From Rhodocyclaceae bacterium (GTDB lineage Bacteria; Pseudomonadota; Gammaproteobacteria; Burkholderiales; Rhodocyclaceae), in the NCBI GenBank assembly GCA_028869135.1, contig JAGWTC010000027.1, positions 1-33,213 of the forward strand: a stretch of 33,213 bases of DNA. Reading direction: 5' to 3'. A program made the position numbers and the translations under genes. Below are positions 7,284 through 15,701 of the stretch, piece by piece. Within the stretch, counting starts at the first letter, position 1; each line of letters starts with the position of its first letter. A model generated the notes under the pieces. It made no database searches. It saw only the letters and a list, made by a program, of their open reading frames with translations, and was not told the DNA's origin.

Positions 7284-9971
7284 ATGTCTTCCATGCCGAA
7301 AATCAGCACGTCCGCGCTTGGCGAGGATGTTGATCCCCAGGAAACCCATGAATGGCTCGAAGCGCTGGAAGGCGTCATCGCCGAAGTGGGCCCAGAACGC
7401 GCCCACTATCTGCTCGAACGCCTGATCGAGCATAGCCGCAACACCGGTGTGAACATGCCGTTCGCACTCAATACCGATTACCTCAACACCATCTCCGTCG
7501 ACAAGCAGGTTGCCGCGCCCGGCGACTACGCGATCGAGAACCGCATCCGCGCCTACATCCGCTGGAACGCGATGGCCATGGTACTGCGCGCCAACCGTGA
7601 CAACTCCGGTCTGGGCGGCCACATTGCCAGCTTCGCTTCCGCTGCCACGCTCTACGACGTCGGCTTCAACCATTTCTGGCGCGGCGGTGCCGACGGCACC
7701 GGCGACCTCGTCTACATCCAGGGCCACTCGGCCCCCGGCACCTATGCCCGCGCCTTCCTGATGGGCGAACTGACAGAGGAACAGATGGACAACTTCCGTC
7801 GCGAAGTCGACGGCAAGGGTCTGCCTTCCTATCCGCACCCCTGGCTGATGCCTGACTTCTGGCAGTTCCCGACCGTATCCATGGGTCTGGCGCCGCTGCA
7901 GGCCATCTATCAGGCCCGCTTCATGAAGTATCTGGAAGATCGCGGTCACGCCAAGACCGAAGGCCGCAAGGTCTGGGCCTTCCTCGGCGACGGCGAGTGC
8001 GACGAGGTCGAATCGCTCGGCGCCATCGGCATGGCCGGCCGCGAAAACCTCGACAACCTGGTCTTCGTCATCAACTGCAATCTGCAGCGTCTCGACGGTC
8101 CGGTGCGCGGCAACGGCAAGATCATCCAGGAACTCGAAGCCGAATTCCGCGGCGCCGGCTGGAACGTCATCAAGCTGGTCTGGGGCTCCTACTGGGATCC
8201 GCTGCTGGCCGCCGACACCACCGGCCTGCTGCGCAAGCGCATGATGGAATGCGTGGACGGCGATTATCAGACCTTCAAGGCCAAGGACGGCGCCTATGTG
8301 CGCGAACACTTCTTCGGCAAATATCCGGAACTCGCCAAGATGGTCGCCAACTGGTCCGACGAGGACATCTGGCGCCTGAATCGCGGCGGTCACGATCCGC
8401 ACAAGGTCTATGCGGCCTACCACGAAGCCGTGCACAACAACAACGGCAAGCCGACCGTCATCCTCGCCAAGACCGTCAAGGGTTATGGCATGGGCGAAGC
8501 CGGCGAAGCGATGAATATTTCGCACCAGCAGAAGAAGATGGGCACCACCTCGGTGAAGGCCTTCCGCGACCGCTTCAAGCTGCCGGTGCCGGACGATCAA
8601 CTGGACGACCTGCCCTACCTCAAGTTCGAGGAAGGCTCGCCCGAACTCGCCTACATGCGCGCCTGCCGCGAGAAGCTCGGCGGCCGCCTGCCGGTGCGCC
8701 GGACCAAGGTCGAAGCCCTGCCGGTACCGCCGCTCAACACCTTTGAAGCCCAGCTCAAGGCCACCGGCGAAGGTCGCGAGATCTCCACCACCATGGCCTT
8801 CGTGCGCATCCTCAACACCATCATCCGCGACAAGGTGCTCGGACGCCGCGTTGTGCCGATCGTGCCGGACGAATCGCGCACCTTCGGCATGGAAGGCATG
8901 TTCCGCCAGCTCGGTATCTGGAACCAGCTCGGCCAGAACTACACGCCGCAAGACCATGACCAGATGATGTTCTACAAGGAATCGCAGGACGGTCAGGTGC
9001 TGCAGGAAGGCATCAACGAAGCCGGCGCCATGGCCGACTGGATCGCATCCGCCACCTCGTACTCGGTGCACGGCGTGCAGACGATTCCCTTCTACATCTT
9101 CTATTCGATGTTCGGCCTGCAACGCACCATGGATATCGTGTGGGCAGCGGCCGACCAGCGTTCGCGCGGTTTCCTGATCGGCGGTACCGCCGGTCGCACC
9201 ACGCTCAACGGCGAAGGCCTGCAGCACGAGGACGGCCACAGCCTGGTGCTGGCCGGTGCCGTGCCGAACTGCGTCTCCTATGACCCGACCTTCGCCTACG
9301 AAGTCGCCGTCGTGGTGCAGGACGGCCTGCGCCGCATGGTCGCCGAACAGGAAGACGTCTTCTACTACATCACGGTGATGAACGAGAACTACGAACATCC
9401 CGAGATGCCGGAAGGCGCCGCCGAGAACATTCTCAAGGGCATGTACCAGTTCCGGAAGGGCACCGCTTCCAACGGTCCGCGCGTGCAGTTGCTCGGTTCC
9501 GGCACGATCTTCCGCGAAGTCATCGCGGCTGCCCAGCTGCTCAAGGACGACTGGGGCGTCGAGTCCGATCTGTGGGGTTGCTCCAGCTTCAACGAACTGG
9601 CCCGCGACGGCCAGGACGTCACGCGCTGGAACCTGCTGCACCCGACCGAAAAGCAACGCACCACGCACGTCGAGAACTGCCTCAAGGACACGCGCGGTCC
9701 GGTCATCGCCGCCACCGACTACGTGCGCCTCTACGCCGAACAGATCCGTCCGTGGGTCTCGAACAAGTACGTGGTGCTTGGCACCGATGGTTTCGGCCGT
9801 TCGGACACCCGCGAGCAACTGCGCCACTTCTTCGAAGTCGATCGTTACTGGGTCACGCTGGCCGCCCTGCGCGCGCTGGCCGACGAAGGCCAGGTCGACG
9901 TCAAGAAGGTGGAGGAAGCGATCAGGAAATACAAGCTCGATCCGAACAAGCCGAACCCGACCAAGGTGTGA
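7284..9971 (+). CDS. aceE: Pyruvate dehydrogenase E1 component, homodimeric type
   Basis: This is the thiamine-diphosphate E1 subunit, which decarboxylates pyruvate and transfers the acetyl group to the lipoyl arm of E2. The 895 residues compare with 887 in E. coli. The TPP/Mg motif runs from GDG at 235-237 to N266 (INCN). Around it the sequence reads GDGECDEVES, where the E. coli enzyme has GDGEMDEPES. Other family blocks are NRDNSGLGGHIASF, QGHSAPGTYARAF, HPWLMPDFWQFPTVSMGL, PDESRTFGMEG and TAGRTTLNGEGLQHEDGHS. It is the first gene of aceE-aceF-BPH-lpdA, with a near-consensus promoter and a very strong ribosome-binding site. Codon use is strongly biased to C/G in third positions, as expected for a highly expressed gene. 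It acts in the cytoplasm. Confidence 0.98.
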   Translation: MSSMPKISTSALGEDVDPQETHEWLEALEGVIAEVGPERAHYLLERLIEHSRNTGVNMPFALNTDYLNTISVDKQVAAPGDYAIENRIRAYIRWNAMAMVLRANRDNSGLGGHIASFASAATLYDVGFNHFWRGGADGTGDLVYIQGHSAPGTYARAFLMGELTEEQMDNFRREVDGKGLPSYPHPWLMPDFWQFPTVSMGLAPLQAIYQARFMKYLEDRGHAKTEGRKVWAFLGDGECDEVESLGAIGMAGRENLDNLVFVINCNLQRLDGPVRGNGKIIQELEAEFRGAGWNVIKLVWGSYWDPLLAADTTGLLRKRMMECVDGDYQTFKAKDGAYVREHFFGKYPELAKMVANWSDEDIWRLNRGGHDPHKVYAAYHEAVHNNNGKPTVILAKTVKGYGMGEAGEAMNISHQQKKMGTTSVKAFRDRFKLPVPDDQLDDLPYLKFEEGSPELAYMRACREKLGGRLPVRRTKVEALPVPPLNTFEAQLKATGEGREISTTMAFVRILNTIIRDKVLGRRVVPIVPDESRTFGMEGMFRQLGIWNQLGQNYTPQDHDQMMFYKESQDGQVLQEGINEAGAMADWIASATSYSVHGVQTIPFYIFYSMFGLQRTMDIVWAAADQRSRGFLIGGTAGRTTLNGEGLQHEDGHSLVLAGAVPNCVSYDPTFAYEVAVVVQDGLRRMVAEQEDVFYYITVMNENYEHPEMPEGAAENILKGMYQFRKGTASNGPRVQLLGSGTIFREVIAAAQLLKDDWGVESDLWGCSSFNELARDGQDVTRWNLLHPTEKQRTTHVENCLKDTRGPVIAATDYVRLYAEQIRPWVSNKYVVLGTDGFGRSDTREQLRHFFEVDRYWVTLAALRALADEGQVDVKKVEEAIRKYKLDPNKPNPTKV

Positions 9972-9973
9972 CC

Positions 9974-10006
9974 ACCGGAAGGGGGCCCGCTGGGGCTCCC
10001 TTCGGT
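9974..10006 (+). other. Intercistronic hairpin 1 between aceE and aceF
   Basis: Three bases after the aceE stop, a stem of about 14 pairs forms (from ACCGGAAGGG to CCCTTCGGT, one bulge, loop GCTG). It has no U tract, so it looks like an mRNA-stabilising or processing structure rather than a terminator. Confidence 0.55.
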
Positions 10007-10021
10007 CATAACGAAGGTTCA

Positions 10022-10041
10022 GCATCGGGCTAGCCCGATGC
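10022..10041 (+). other. Intercistronic hairpin 2 (perfect palindrome) before aceF
   Basis: GCATCGGG-CTAG-CCCGATGC is a perfect 20-base palindrome about 50 bases before the aceF start. A short T-rich stretch (AAAGTTTTC) follows. It may tune the aceE:aceF ratio by partial termination or RNA processing, or it may be a protein-binding dyad. Confidence 0.5.
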
Positions 10042-10093
10042 TTCCAAAGTTTTCTCAGCCGCGGCATCTCTCCGTGGCAATGGAGATAAGTAA

Positions 10094-10330
10094 ATGAGCG
10101 TTATCGAAGTCAAAGTTCCTGACATCGGCGATTTCAAGGATGTGCCGGTCATCGACGTGCTGGTCAAAGTGGGCGACACCGTCAAGCCCGAAGACGCACT
10201 CGTCACGCTGGAGTCCGACAAAGCCACGATGGACGTGCCCTCGCCCGCCGGCGGCGTGGTTAAGGAAATCAAGGTCAAGATCGGCGATTCCGTCGGCGAA
10301 GGCAGCCTGGTGCTGATCCTCGAAGGCGCA
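10094..10330 (+). repeat. Lipoyl-domain direct repeat, copy 1 (aceF)
   Basis: The first roughly 230 bases of aceF match the start of lpdA (copy at 12120-12355) closely in DNA as well as protein, including an identical block GACGCACTCGTCACG and the same K43 context. The pair reflects duplication of a lipoyl domain within the operon, perhaps kept alike by gene conversion. Confidence 0.8.
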
Positions 10331-11542
10331 GCCGCCGAGGCTGCGCCCGCGCCGGCACCCGCCGCTGCGGCCGCTCCCGCTCCGGCACCGGCCAAGCCGG
10401 CTGCGCCGGCCGCCAGCGTGGCCAGCCTGCTGACCCCGCCGCCAGTCGTGTCGAGCAGTCGCGCCGCACCCGCTACGGCTGCTCCGGCCGTCAAGGCAGC
10501 GGCGCCGGTTGCCAGCGGCGACATCGTGCGCCCCACCGCCGAAGAAGAGCCGACCACCGCGCCCGCTGCCGTGCGCATGCCGACCCCAGCCGAACTCGCC
10601 AACAGCAATGGCGGCCAGGCCCACGCCAGCCCGTCGGTACGCCAGTTTGCCCGCGAGCTCGGCGCCGATATCAACAGGATTCCGGGCACCGGCCCCAAGA
10701 ACCGCATTACCAAGGAAGACGTCCAGGCTTTCATCAAGGGCGTGCTGACCGGCGCGATCGGCAATGCATCCGCACCGGCCGCAGCGGCGACCGGCGGCGG
10801 CGAGCTGAATCTGCTGCCGTGGCCCAAGGTCGACTTCGCCAAGTTCGGCGATGTGGACGTCCAGCCGATGTCGCGCATCAAGAAGATCTCCGGCGCCAAT
10901 CTGCATCGCAACTGGGTGATGATCCCGCACGTGACGCAGTACGACGAGACCGACGTCACCGACCTCGAAGCCTTCCGCGTCGCCATGAACAAGGACAAGG
11001 AAACCGAGAAGCTGGGCGTGCGCTACACCATGCTGGCTTTCGTCATCAAGGCCTGCGTCGCGGCGCTGAAGAAGTACCCGCAATTCAACACCTCGCTCGA
11101 CGGCGACAATCTGGTCTTCAAGAAGTACTACCACATCGGTTTTGCGGCTGATACGCCGAACGGTCTGGTGGTGCCGGTGATCAAGAACGCCGACCAGAAG
11201 AGCGTCACCGAGATCGCCCAGGAAATGGCCGTGCTGTCGAAGAATGCACGCGACGGCAAGCTGATGCCGGGCGACATGCAGGGCGGCACCTTCTCGATCT
11301 CCAGCCTCGGCGGCATCGGCGGCACCTATTTCACGCCGCTGATCAACGCGCCGGAAGTCGCCATCCTCGGCCTCTCCAAGCTGCAGACCAAGCCGCTGTG
11401 GGACGGCGAGAAGTTCGTGCCGCGCCAGGTGCTGCCGCTGTCACTGTCGTATGACCACCGTGTCATCGACGGCGCCGAAGGCACGCGCTTCGTCGATTAC
11501 ATCGGCAAGGTACTGTGCGACCTGCGTCGCTCGCTGCTCTAA
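10094..11542 (+). CDS. aceF: Pyruvate dehydrogenase E2, dihydrolipoamide acetyltransferase
   Basis: E2 forms the core of the PDH complex and moves the acetyl group from its lipoyl arm to CoA. The order of domains in the 482 residues is as follows. One lipoyl domain (1-76) has the lipoylated lysine K43 in ESDKATMD. A long Ala/Pro linker (about 78-135) follows. The E1/E3-binding domain (about 177-215) reads SPSVRQFAREL through GPKNRITKEDV. The acetyltransferase domain runs from about 240 to the end and has H455 and D459 in DHRVIDG. Only one lipoyl domain is present, against three in E. coli. GGAG (10082-10085) is well placed for the ATG at 10094. The lipoyl domain is nearly identical to that of lpdA downstream. 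The next gene starts 3 bases after the stop. Confidence 0.97.
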   Translation: MSVIEVKVPDIGDFKDVPVIDVLVKVGDTVKPEDALVTLESDKATMDVPSPAGGVVKEIKVKIGDSVGEGSLVLILEGAAAEAAPAPAPAAAAAPAPAPAKPAAPAASVASLLTPPPVVSSSRAAPATAAPAVKAAAPVASGDIVRPTAEEEPTTAPAAVRMPTPAELANSNGGQAHASPSVRQFARELGADINRIPGTGPKNRITKEDVQAFIKGVLTGAIGNASAPAAAATGGGELNLLPWPKVDFAKFGDVDVQPMSRIKKISGANLHRNWVMIPHVTQYDETDVTDLEAFRVAMNKDKETEKLGVRYTMLAFVIKACVAALKKYPQFNTSLDGDNLVFKKYYHIGFAADTPNGLVVPVIKNADQKSVTEIAQEMAVLSKNARDGKLMPGDMQGGTFSISSLGGIGGTYFTPLINAPEVAILGLSKLQTKPLWDGEKFVPRQVLPLSLSYDHRVIDGAEGTRFVDYIGKVLCDLRRSLL

Positions 11543-11545
11543 GAC

Positions 11546-12118
11546 ATGACGACCATTACCGTCGTACGCAAGAACGGCGAGGTGGCGATTGCCGCCGACG
11601 GTCTCACGACCTTCGGCGACACGCGCCTCAACCGCAGCTACAAGGGCGAACACGACAAGATCCTGACCGTCGGCGACTCGTGGATCGGCATCTGCGGCAG
11701 TTCGGCGCATCACCTGGTGTTCGCCAATGTGCTGACGCTGCTCGGCGATGCGAAGTTCGGCACGCGCATGGAAGTGTATGAAACCTTCCGTCGTCTGCAC
11801 CCGCTGCTCAAGGAGCATGCCTACCTCAACCCCAAGGAAGAGGAAGACGACCCCTACGAGTCTTCGCAGATCACCGCCTTGATCGCGAATCCGTCCGGCA
11901 TCTACGGCGTGTACTCGTATCGCGAAGTGTTCGAGTTCGACCGCTTCTGGGGCGTAGGCTCGGGCCGCAACTTTGCGCTCGGCGCCATGTATGCCGCGTA
12001 TGACACTCAAGCAAGCGCCGCACAGATCGCCGAAATCGGCGTCAAGGCCGGCATTGAATTCGACACATCCTCGGGTGCGCCCATCGTGCTGCACTCCGTT
12101 ACGCTAAAGAAAGACTGA
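11546..12118 (+). CDS. Proteasome-like (HslV-related) Ntn-hydrolase, BPH family
   Basis: The 190 residues begin MTTITVVRKNGEVAIAADG, which aligns with HslV (MTTI-x-VRRNG-x-x-x-IAGDG). Removal of Met would expose Thr1, the catalytic nucleophile of the proteasome fold. In mature numbering the conserved Asp17 is present, a lysine lies at about 32 where the catalytic Lys33 is expected, and GVGSGRNFALGAMYAA matches the GSGG-x-x-A helix start near Ser124-129 of the family. It is longer than HslV (about 175) and distinct from Anbu (about 240). These features fit BPH, the betaproteobacterial proteasome homologue that forms a double ring and lacks a known ATPase partner. No hslU-like ATPase is in the window. 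The gene sits inside the PDH operon, 3 bases after aceF and 1 base before lpdA, without a clear ribosome-binding site, so coupling to aceF is likely. Its substrates and its link to PDH are unknown. Confidence 0.85.
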   Translation: MTTITVVRKNGEVAIAADGLTTFGDTRLNRSYKGEHDKILTVGDSWIGICGSSAHHLVFANVLTLLGDAKFGTRMEVYETFRRLHPLLKEHAYLNPKEEEDDPYESSQITALIANPSGIYGVYSYREVFEFDRFWGVGSGRNFALGAMYAAYDTQASAAQIAEIGVKAGIEFDTSSGAPIVLHSVTLKKD

Positions 12119-12119
12119 C

Positions 12120-12355
12120 ATGGCAATCACTGAAGTCAAAGTCCCGGATATCGGCGACTTCAAGGACGTCCCCGTCATCGACATCCTGGTCAAGGTTGGC
12201 GACACCATCAAGCCGGAAGACGCACTCGTCACGTTGGAGTCCGACAAGGCCACCATGGACGTGCCTTCGCCGGTTGCCGGCGTGGTCAAGGAAATCAAAG
12301 TCAAGCTGGGCGATGCCATCGGCGAAGGCAGCGTGATCCTGACCGTCGAAGCTGA
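12120..12355 (+). repeat. Lipoyl-domain direct repeat, copy 2 (lpdA)
   Basis: This is the second copy of the lipoyl-domain coding repeat, matching 10094-10330. Most differences are synonymous third-position changes, with a few conservative residues changed in the first half. Confidence 0.8.
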
Positions 12356-13928
12356 AGGCGTCGCTGCGGCGCCCGCCGCTCCGGCCAAGGCGGCCCCTGC
12401 GGCTGCTCCGGCCCCCGCACCTGCTCCCGCCCCAGCGAAGGCCGCTGCTCCTGCAGCACCTGCACCTGTCGGCAGCTACAGCGGCAAGGTCGACATTGAA
12501 ACCGACATGCTGGTGCTCGGCGCCGGCCCCGGTGGTTATTCGGCCGCCTTCCGCGCCGCCGACCTCGGCATGAAGACTGCCATCATCGAGCGCTACGCCA
12601 CGCTCGGCGGCGTCTGTCTGAATGTCGGCTGCATCCCGTCCAAGGCACTGCTGCACGTGGCCGAAGTGATCGACGAGGCCGAACATCTCAAGGCCGCCGG
12701 CATCACCTTCGCCGCGCCCAAGCTTGATCTGGATGCGCTGCGCACGCACAAGGAAAAGGTCGTCGGCAAGCTGACCACGGGTCTCGCCGGCATGGCCAAG
12801 GCGCGCAAGGTCGAGGTCATTCGCGGCCTCGGCCAGTTCCTCGACGCCAACCACATCGAAGTCGAGGTCACGACCGGCACCGCCCAAGACAAGTCCGGCG
12901 AAAAGAAGGTCGTGCGTTTCCAGCAGTGCATCATCGCTGCCGGCAGCCAGGCCATGCATCTGCCCTTCCTCGAACTCGACGATCCGCGCATTGTCGACTC
13001 GACCGGTGCGCTGGAGCTGCGCCAGACGCCGAAGAAGATGCTGGTCATCGGTGGCGGCATCATCGGCCTGGAAATGGCCACCGTGTATTCCACGCTCGGT
13101 GCTCGCGTCGATGTCGTCGAGATGATGGACGGACTGATGCAGGGCCCGGACCGCGATCTGGTCAAGGCCTGGGAAAAGCAGAACGCCCATCGCTTCGACA
13201 ACCTCATGCTGAAGACCAAGACGGTCTCGGCCGAAGCCAAGAAAGATGGCATCTGGGTCAAGTTCGAAGGCGAGAAGGCCCCGGCCGAGGCGCAACGCTA
13301 CGATCTGGTGCTGCAGGCTGCCGGCCGTACCCCGAACGGCAACAAGATTTCCGCAGGCAAGGCAGGCGTCGTCGTCACCGATCGCGGCTTCATCAACGTC
13401 GATACTCAGATGCGGACCAATGTGCCGCACATCTTCGCCATCGGCGACATCGTGGGTCAGCCCATGCTGGCGCACAAGGCCGTGCATGAAGGTCACGTGG
13501 CCGCCGAAGCCGCCGCCGGCCAGAAGTCGCATTTCGATGCCAGAGTGATCCCCAGCGTCGCCTACACCCATCCCGAAGTGGCCTGGGTCGGCGTCGGCGA
13601 AGACGAGGCGAAAAAGGCGGGGCGCAAGATCGAGACCGCCAAGTTCCCCTGGGCAGCCTCCGGTCGCGCCATCGCCAACGGCGCCGAGTACGGTTTCACC
13701 AAGCTGGTCTTCGACGCCGAGACCCACCGCATCATCGGCGGCAGCATCGTCGGCCCGTCCGCCGGCGACATGATCGGCGAGATTTGTCTCGCCATCGAGA
13801 TGGGCGCCGACGCCATTGATATCGGCAAGACCATCCATCCGCACCCGACCCTGGGCGAAACCATCGGCCTCGCCGCCGAAGTGGCGCACGGGTCCTGCAC
13901 GGACCTGCCGCCGCAACGAAAGAAATAA
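12120..13928 (+). CDS. lpdA: Dihydrolipoamide dehydrogenase (PDH E3) with N-terminal lipoyl domain
   Basis: E3 reoxidises the dihydrolipoyl arm of E2 and passes electrons through FAD to NAD+. The usual E3 is about 475 residues; this one has 602 because residues 1-75 are a lipoyl domain (K43 in ESDKATMD), joined by an Ala/Pro linker (about 80-118) to the flavoprotein. The FAD-binding loop is LVLGAGPGGYSAAFRAADLG. The redox disulphide is C166/C171 in GGVCLNVGCIPSKA. The NAD-binding loop is VIGGGIIGLEMA, the second FAD motif is NVPHIFAIGD, and HPHPTLGE near the end holds the catalytic His-Glu pair. The ATG follows the proteasome-like gene by one base. Lipoyl-E3 fusions of this kind are known in betaproteobacteria and Neisseria. 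A hairpin after the stop closes the operon. Confidence 0.97.
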   Translation: MAITEVKVPDIGDFKDVPVIDILVKVGDTIKPEDALVTLESDKATMDVPSPVAGVVKEIKVKLGDAIGEGSVILTVEAEGVAAAPAAPAKAAPAAAPAPAPAPAPAKAAAPAAPAPVGSYSGKVDIETDMLVLGAGPGGYSAAFRAADLGMKTAIIERYATLGGVCLNVGCIPSKALLHVAEVIDEAEHLKAAGITFAAPKLDLDALRTHKEKVVGKLTTGLAGMAKARKVEVIRGLGQFLDANHIEVEVTTGTAQDKSGEKKVVRFQQCIIAAGSQAMHLPFLELDDPRIVDSTGALELRQTPKKMLVIGGGIIGLEMATVYSTLGARVDVVEMMDGLMQGPDRDLVKAWEKQNAHRFDNLMLKTKTVSAEAKKDGIWVKFEGEKAPAEAQRYDLVLQAAGRTPNGNKISAGKAGVVVTDRGFINVDTQMRTNVPHIFAIGDIVGQPMLAHKAVHEGHVAAEAAAGQKSHFDARVIPSVAYTHPEVAWVGVGEDEAKKAGRKIETAKFPWAASGRAIANGAEYGFTKLVFDAETHRIIGGSIVGPSAGDMIGEICLAIEMGADAIDIGKTIHPHPTLGETIGLAAEVAHGSCTDLPPQRKK

Positions 13929-13946
13929 GCCACACTTTTGTCCTAC

Positions 13947-13977
13947 AGGGGCCGGCCTTTGCCGGCCCCTGCCGTTT
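13947..13977 (+). terminator. Probable terminator of the PDH operon
   Basis: AGGGGCCGGC and GCCGGCCCCT form a perfect 10-bp stem with a CTTT loop 18 bases after the lpdA stop. Only three T's follow (GCCGTTTCTG), so termination may be partial or assisted. Confidence 0.65.
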
Positions 13978-13997
13978 CTGGCGCTGAATTTCTGCGC

Positions 13998-14003
13998 GAT
14001 AAT
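13998..14003 (+). promoter_or_regulatory. Possible -10 box just before the 14010 gene
   Basis: GATAAT lies immediately upstream of the ATG at 14010. If used, the transcript would start at or near the start codon, giving a leaderless mRNA. The hexamer 17 bases upstream (TTTCTG) is a poor -35, so support is weak. Confidence 0.25.
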
Positions 14004-14009
14004 ACGAAA

Positions 14010-15701
14010 ATGCTCAATAAGCTTGCCAGCCTGCTGCAAGGAGACAAATCGGACCACCCGCTGGGTTCGCCGGAGAATCTCGACCATACCCTGAGCGAGA
14101 TTCCGCTTACCGACCCCAGCCGCGTCCTGCTCGATGTGGCGGTTCTCATCGAGGAACCCGGCCGTTACGACACCGAACTCACGCCTGCGGCCTTGCGCCA
14201 GGCTGTGCTGCACATCGACGCCTTTGCGCGCACCGCCTACGAGGACCTTCTGTTGGCCTATCTGCTGCCGGGTTCGCGCTGGCACGCCTCGGAACTGGCC
14301 TGGTCCACGCTTGACCGGCACAACAAGCTGCTTTTCGACGCCTACGCCCATTGTTTGACGGCAGCCCTGGGCGGCAACGAAGACCTCAGCCGCGCCAAGC
14401 TGCAACTGGCGCTCTGTTCCACGCGCGCCATGCAGGCGTGGGTGGAAAGAAAGAAGCTGCAGCATTTCCGCTATCGTCCGCCGGATCTCGAATGGTGGCT
14501 CGACGCGCACAAGCTGGTCGGTCTCGCTAGCCAGCACAACGTGATTTCGCTGGTGCAGACCACCTACCCCGGCGACGCCCAGATGCGCAACACCATCCAT
14601 GCGTATCTGGTCGGGCTGTACCTGGAAATCGCGCCGCTGTCGAATCTGGTCGCGGTCCAGATCGAGGCGCTGCACCGCTGGCTGCAGCAGAATGCCACCA
14701 CATTCGAGTTCGCCGAGGCGCCGAACGCCGGCACGACGCATTTCATCAGTCTGCACAACCCGGGCAACCCGACGCGCTACACGTCCAGCGTGATCCACAG
14801 TCCGGCCATGCGCTACTGCTCGACCCAGCGACTGCGCGCGCCGCTGCTGCAACTGGCTCACGCCATGCGCAGCCAGAATATTCCTGAGTGGCTGCAGCCC
14901 CTGATGTCGCAGAAGCAGCCCATCGACAAGCTGATGCAGACGCTGATGCGCCACTGGACGGATCAGCCGCCCGAACGCAGCAGCCCGCGCCACATCGACA
15001 GCGCGCCGATGCGCGTCGTGCACGGCTTTTCGCTGGCGCGCCGCATGATCGCCTGCTCGGCCTTCGCCAAACGCGGTCGCTCGCTGAACTATCGCGGCAC
15101 GGACATGACCAACCTGTTCAACGAGCTGCGTTTCGGCCATAGCGGACAGGCCGCTCGCGTCGTCGAAGAGGCGCCCGAGACGGATCCGATGGAGACGCTG
15201 CTCAAGCTCGAAACTTCGGGCGACAAGCAGATGATGGAGGAATGGCTGATGGTGGACAGCAGCGGCACCGGCATCGGCGCCGTCATGCCCGGTCTGCGCA
15301 GCCGCAATCGCATCGGCGAACTGATCGGCTTCCGTATCGACAGCAGTCTGGACTGGCGTATCGGCATCGTCCGCCGTATCGGCCGCGATGCGCAAAAGCG
15401 CGTCAATATCGGCTTCGAGACGCTGCCCTACCCGTCCCTCTCGGCCCAGATCAGGCCGAGCAATATCGAGCTCACGGTCTGGAGTGAAGCCAGCGAGGCC
15501 GGCAACGGCTATGTCGATGCCATCCAGATTGAAGCGGGCGGGGACACCCTGCTGCTGATGCCCGGCCTCTTCGTGGCCGAGCTGCTCGTCAGCCTGATTG
15601 TCGATGGCAAGAAGAGCGACGTGATTCTCACCGAAAAACTCGATTCGGGCGGCGACTGGGAGCGCGTTCGCTTCCGCCCGGCCGGACAGGACACTCAATG
15701 A
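14010..15701 (+). CDS. Conserved-looking protein of unknown function, PilZ-like motif near C-terminus
   Basis: I chose the ATG at 14010 (563 residues); the frame opens earlier at 13938 but that part encodes the terminator hairpin of the PDH operon. No signal peptide or transmembrane segment is seen, so it is probably cytoplasmic. The N-terminal two thirds are rich in helix-forming Leu/Ala/Arg, with [17 protein letters not shown] and [19 protein letters not shown] as distinctive stretches. Residues 416-421 read DSSGTG, matching the D/N-x-S-x-x-G half of a PilZ motif, and a beta-rich segment (WRIGIVRRI and [11 protein letters not shown]) follows. The RxxxR half is not evident just upstream, so cyclic-di-GMP binding is doubtful. 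It overlaps rpiA by 4 bases (ATGA), which indicates co-translation, though no link to the pentose phosphate pathway is evident. Confidence 0.75.
   Translation: MLNKLASLLQGDKSDHPLGSPENLDHTLSEIPLTDPSRVLLDVAVLIEEPGRYDTELTPAALRQAVLHIDAFARTAYEDLLLAYLLPGSRWHASELAWSTLDRHNKLLFDAYAHCLTAALGGNEDLSRAKLQLALCSTRAMQAWVERKKLQHFRYRPPDLEWWLDAHKLVGLASQHNVISLVQTTYPGDAQMRNTIHAYLVGLYLEIAPLSNLVAVQIEALHRWLQQNATTFEFAEAPNAGTTHFISLHNPGNPTRYTSSVIHSPAMRYCSTQRLRAPLLQLAHAMRSQNIPEWLQPLMSQKQPIDKLMQTLMRHWTDQPPERSSPRHIDSAPMRVVHGFSLARRMIACSAFAKRGRSLNYRGTDMTNLFNELRFGHSGQAARVVEEAPETDPMETLLKLETSGDKQMMEEWLMVDSSGTGIGAVMPGLRSRNRIGELIGFRIDSSLDWRIGIVRRIGRDAQKRVNIGFETLPYPSLSAQIRPSNIELTVWSEASEAGNGYVDAIQIEAGGDTLLLMPGLFVAELLVSLIVDGKKSDVILTEKLDSGGDWERVRFRPAGQDTQ

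Noticed and set aside
7263-10067. A 934-codon minus-strand frame opposite aceE
   Set aside because: Antisense shadow of a highly biased gene; composition rich in His, Val, Gly and Ala with no motif.
12099-15698. A 1199-codon open frame on the minus strand opposite lpdA and the 14010 gene
   Set aside because: It is an antisense shadow produced by strong GC bias at third codon positions; it covers two genes and an intergenic terminator and has no family features.
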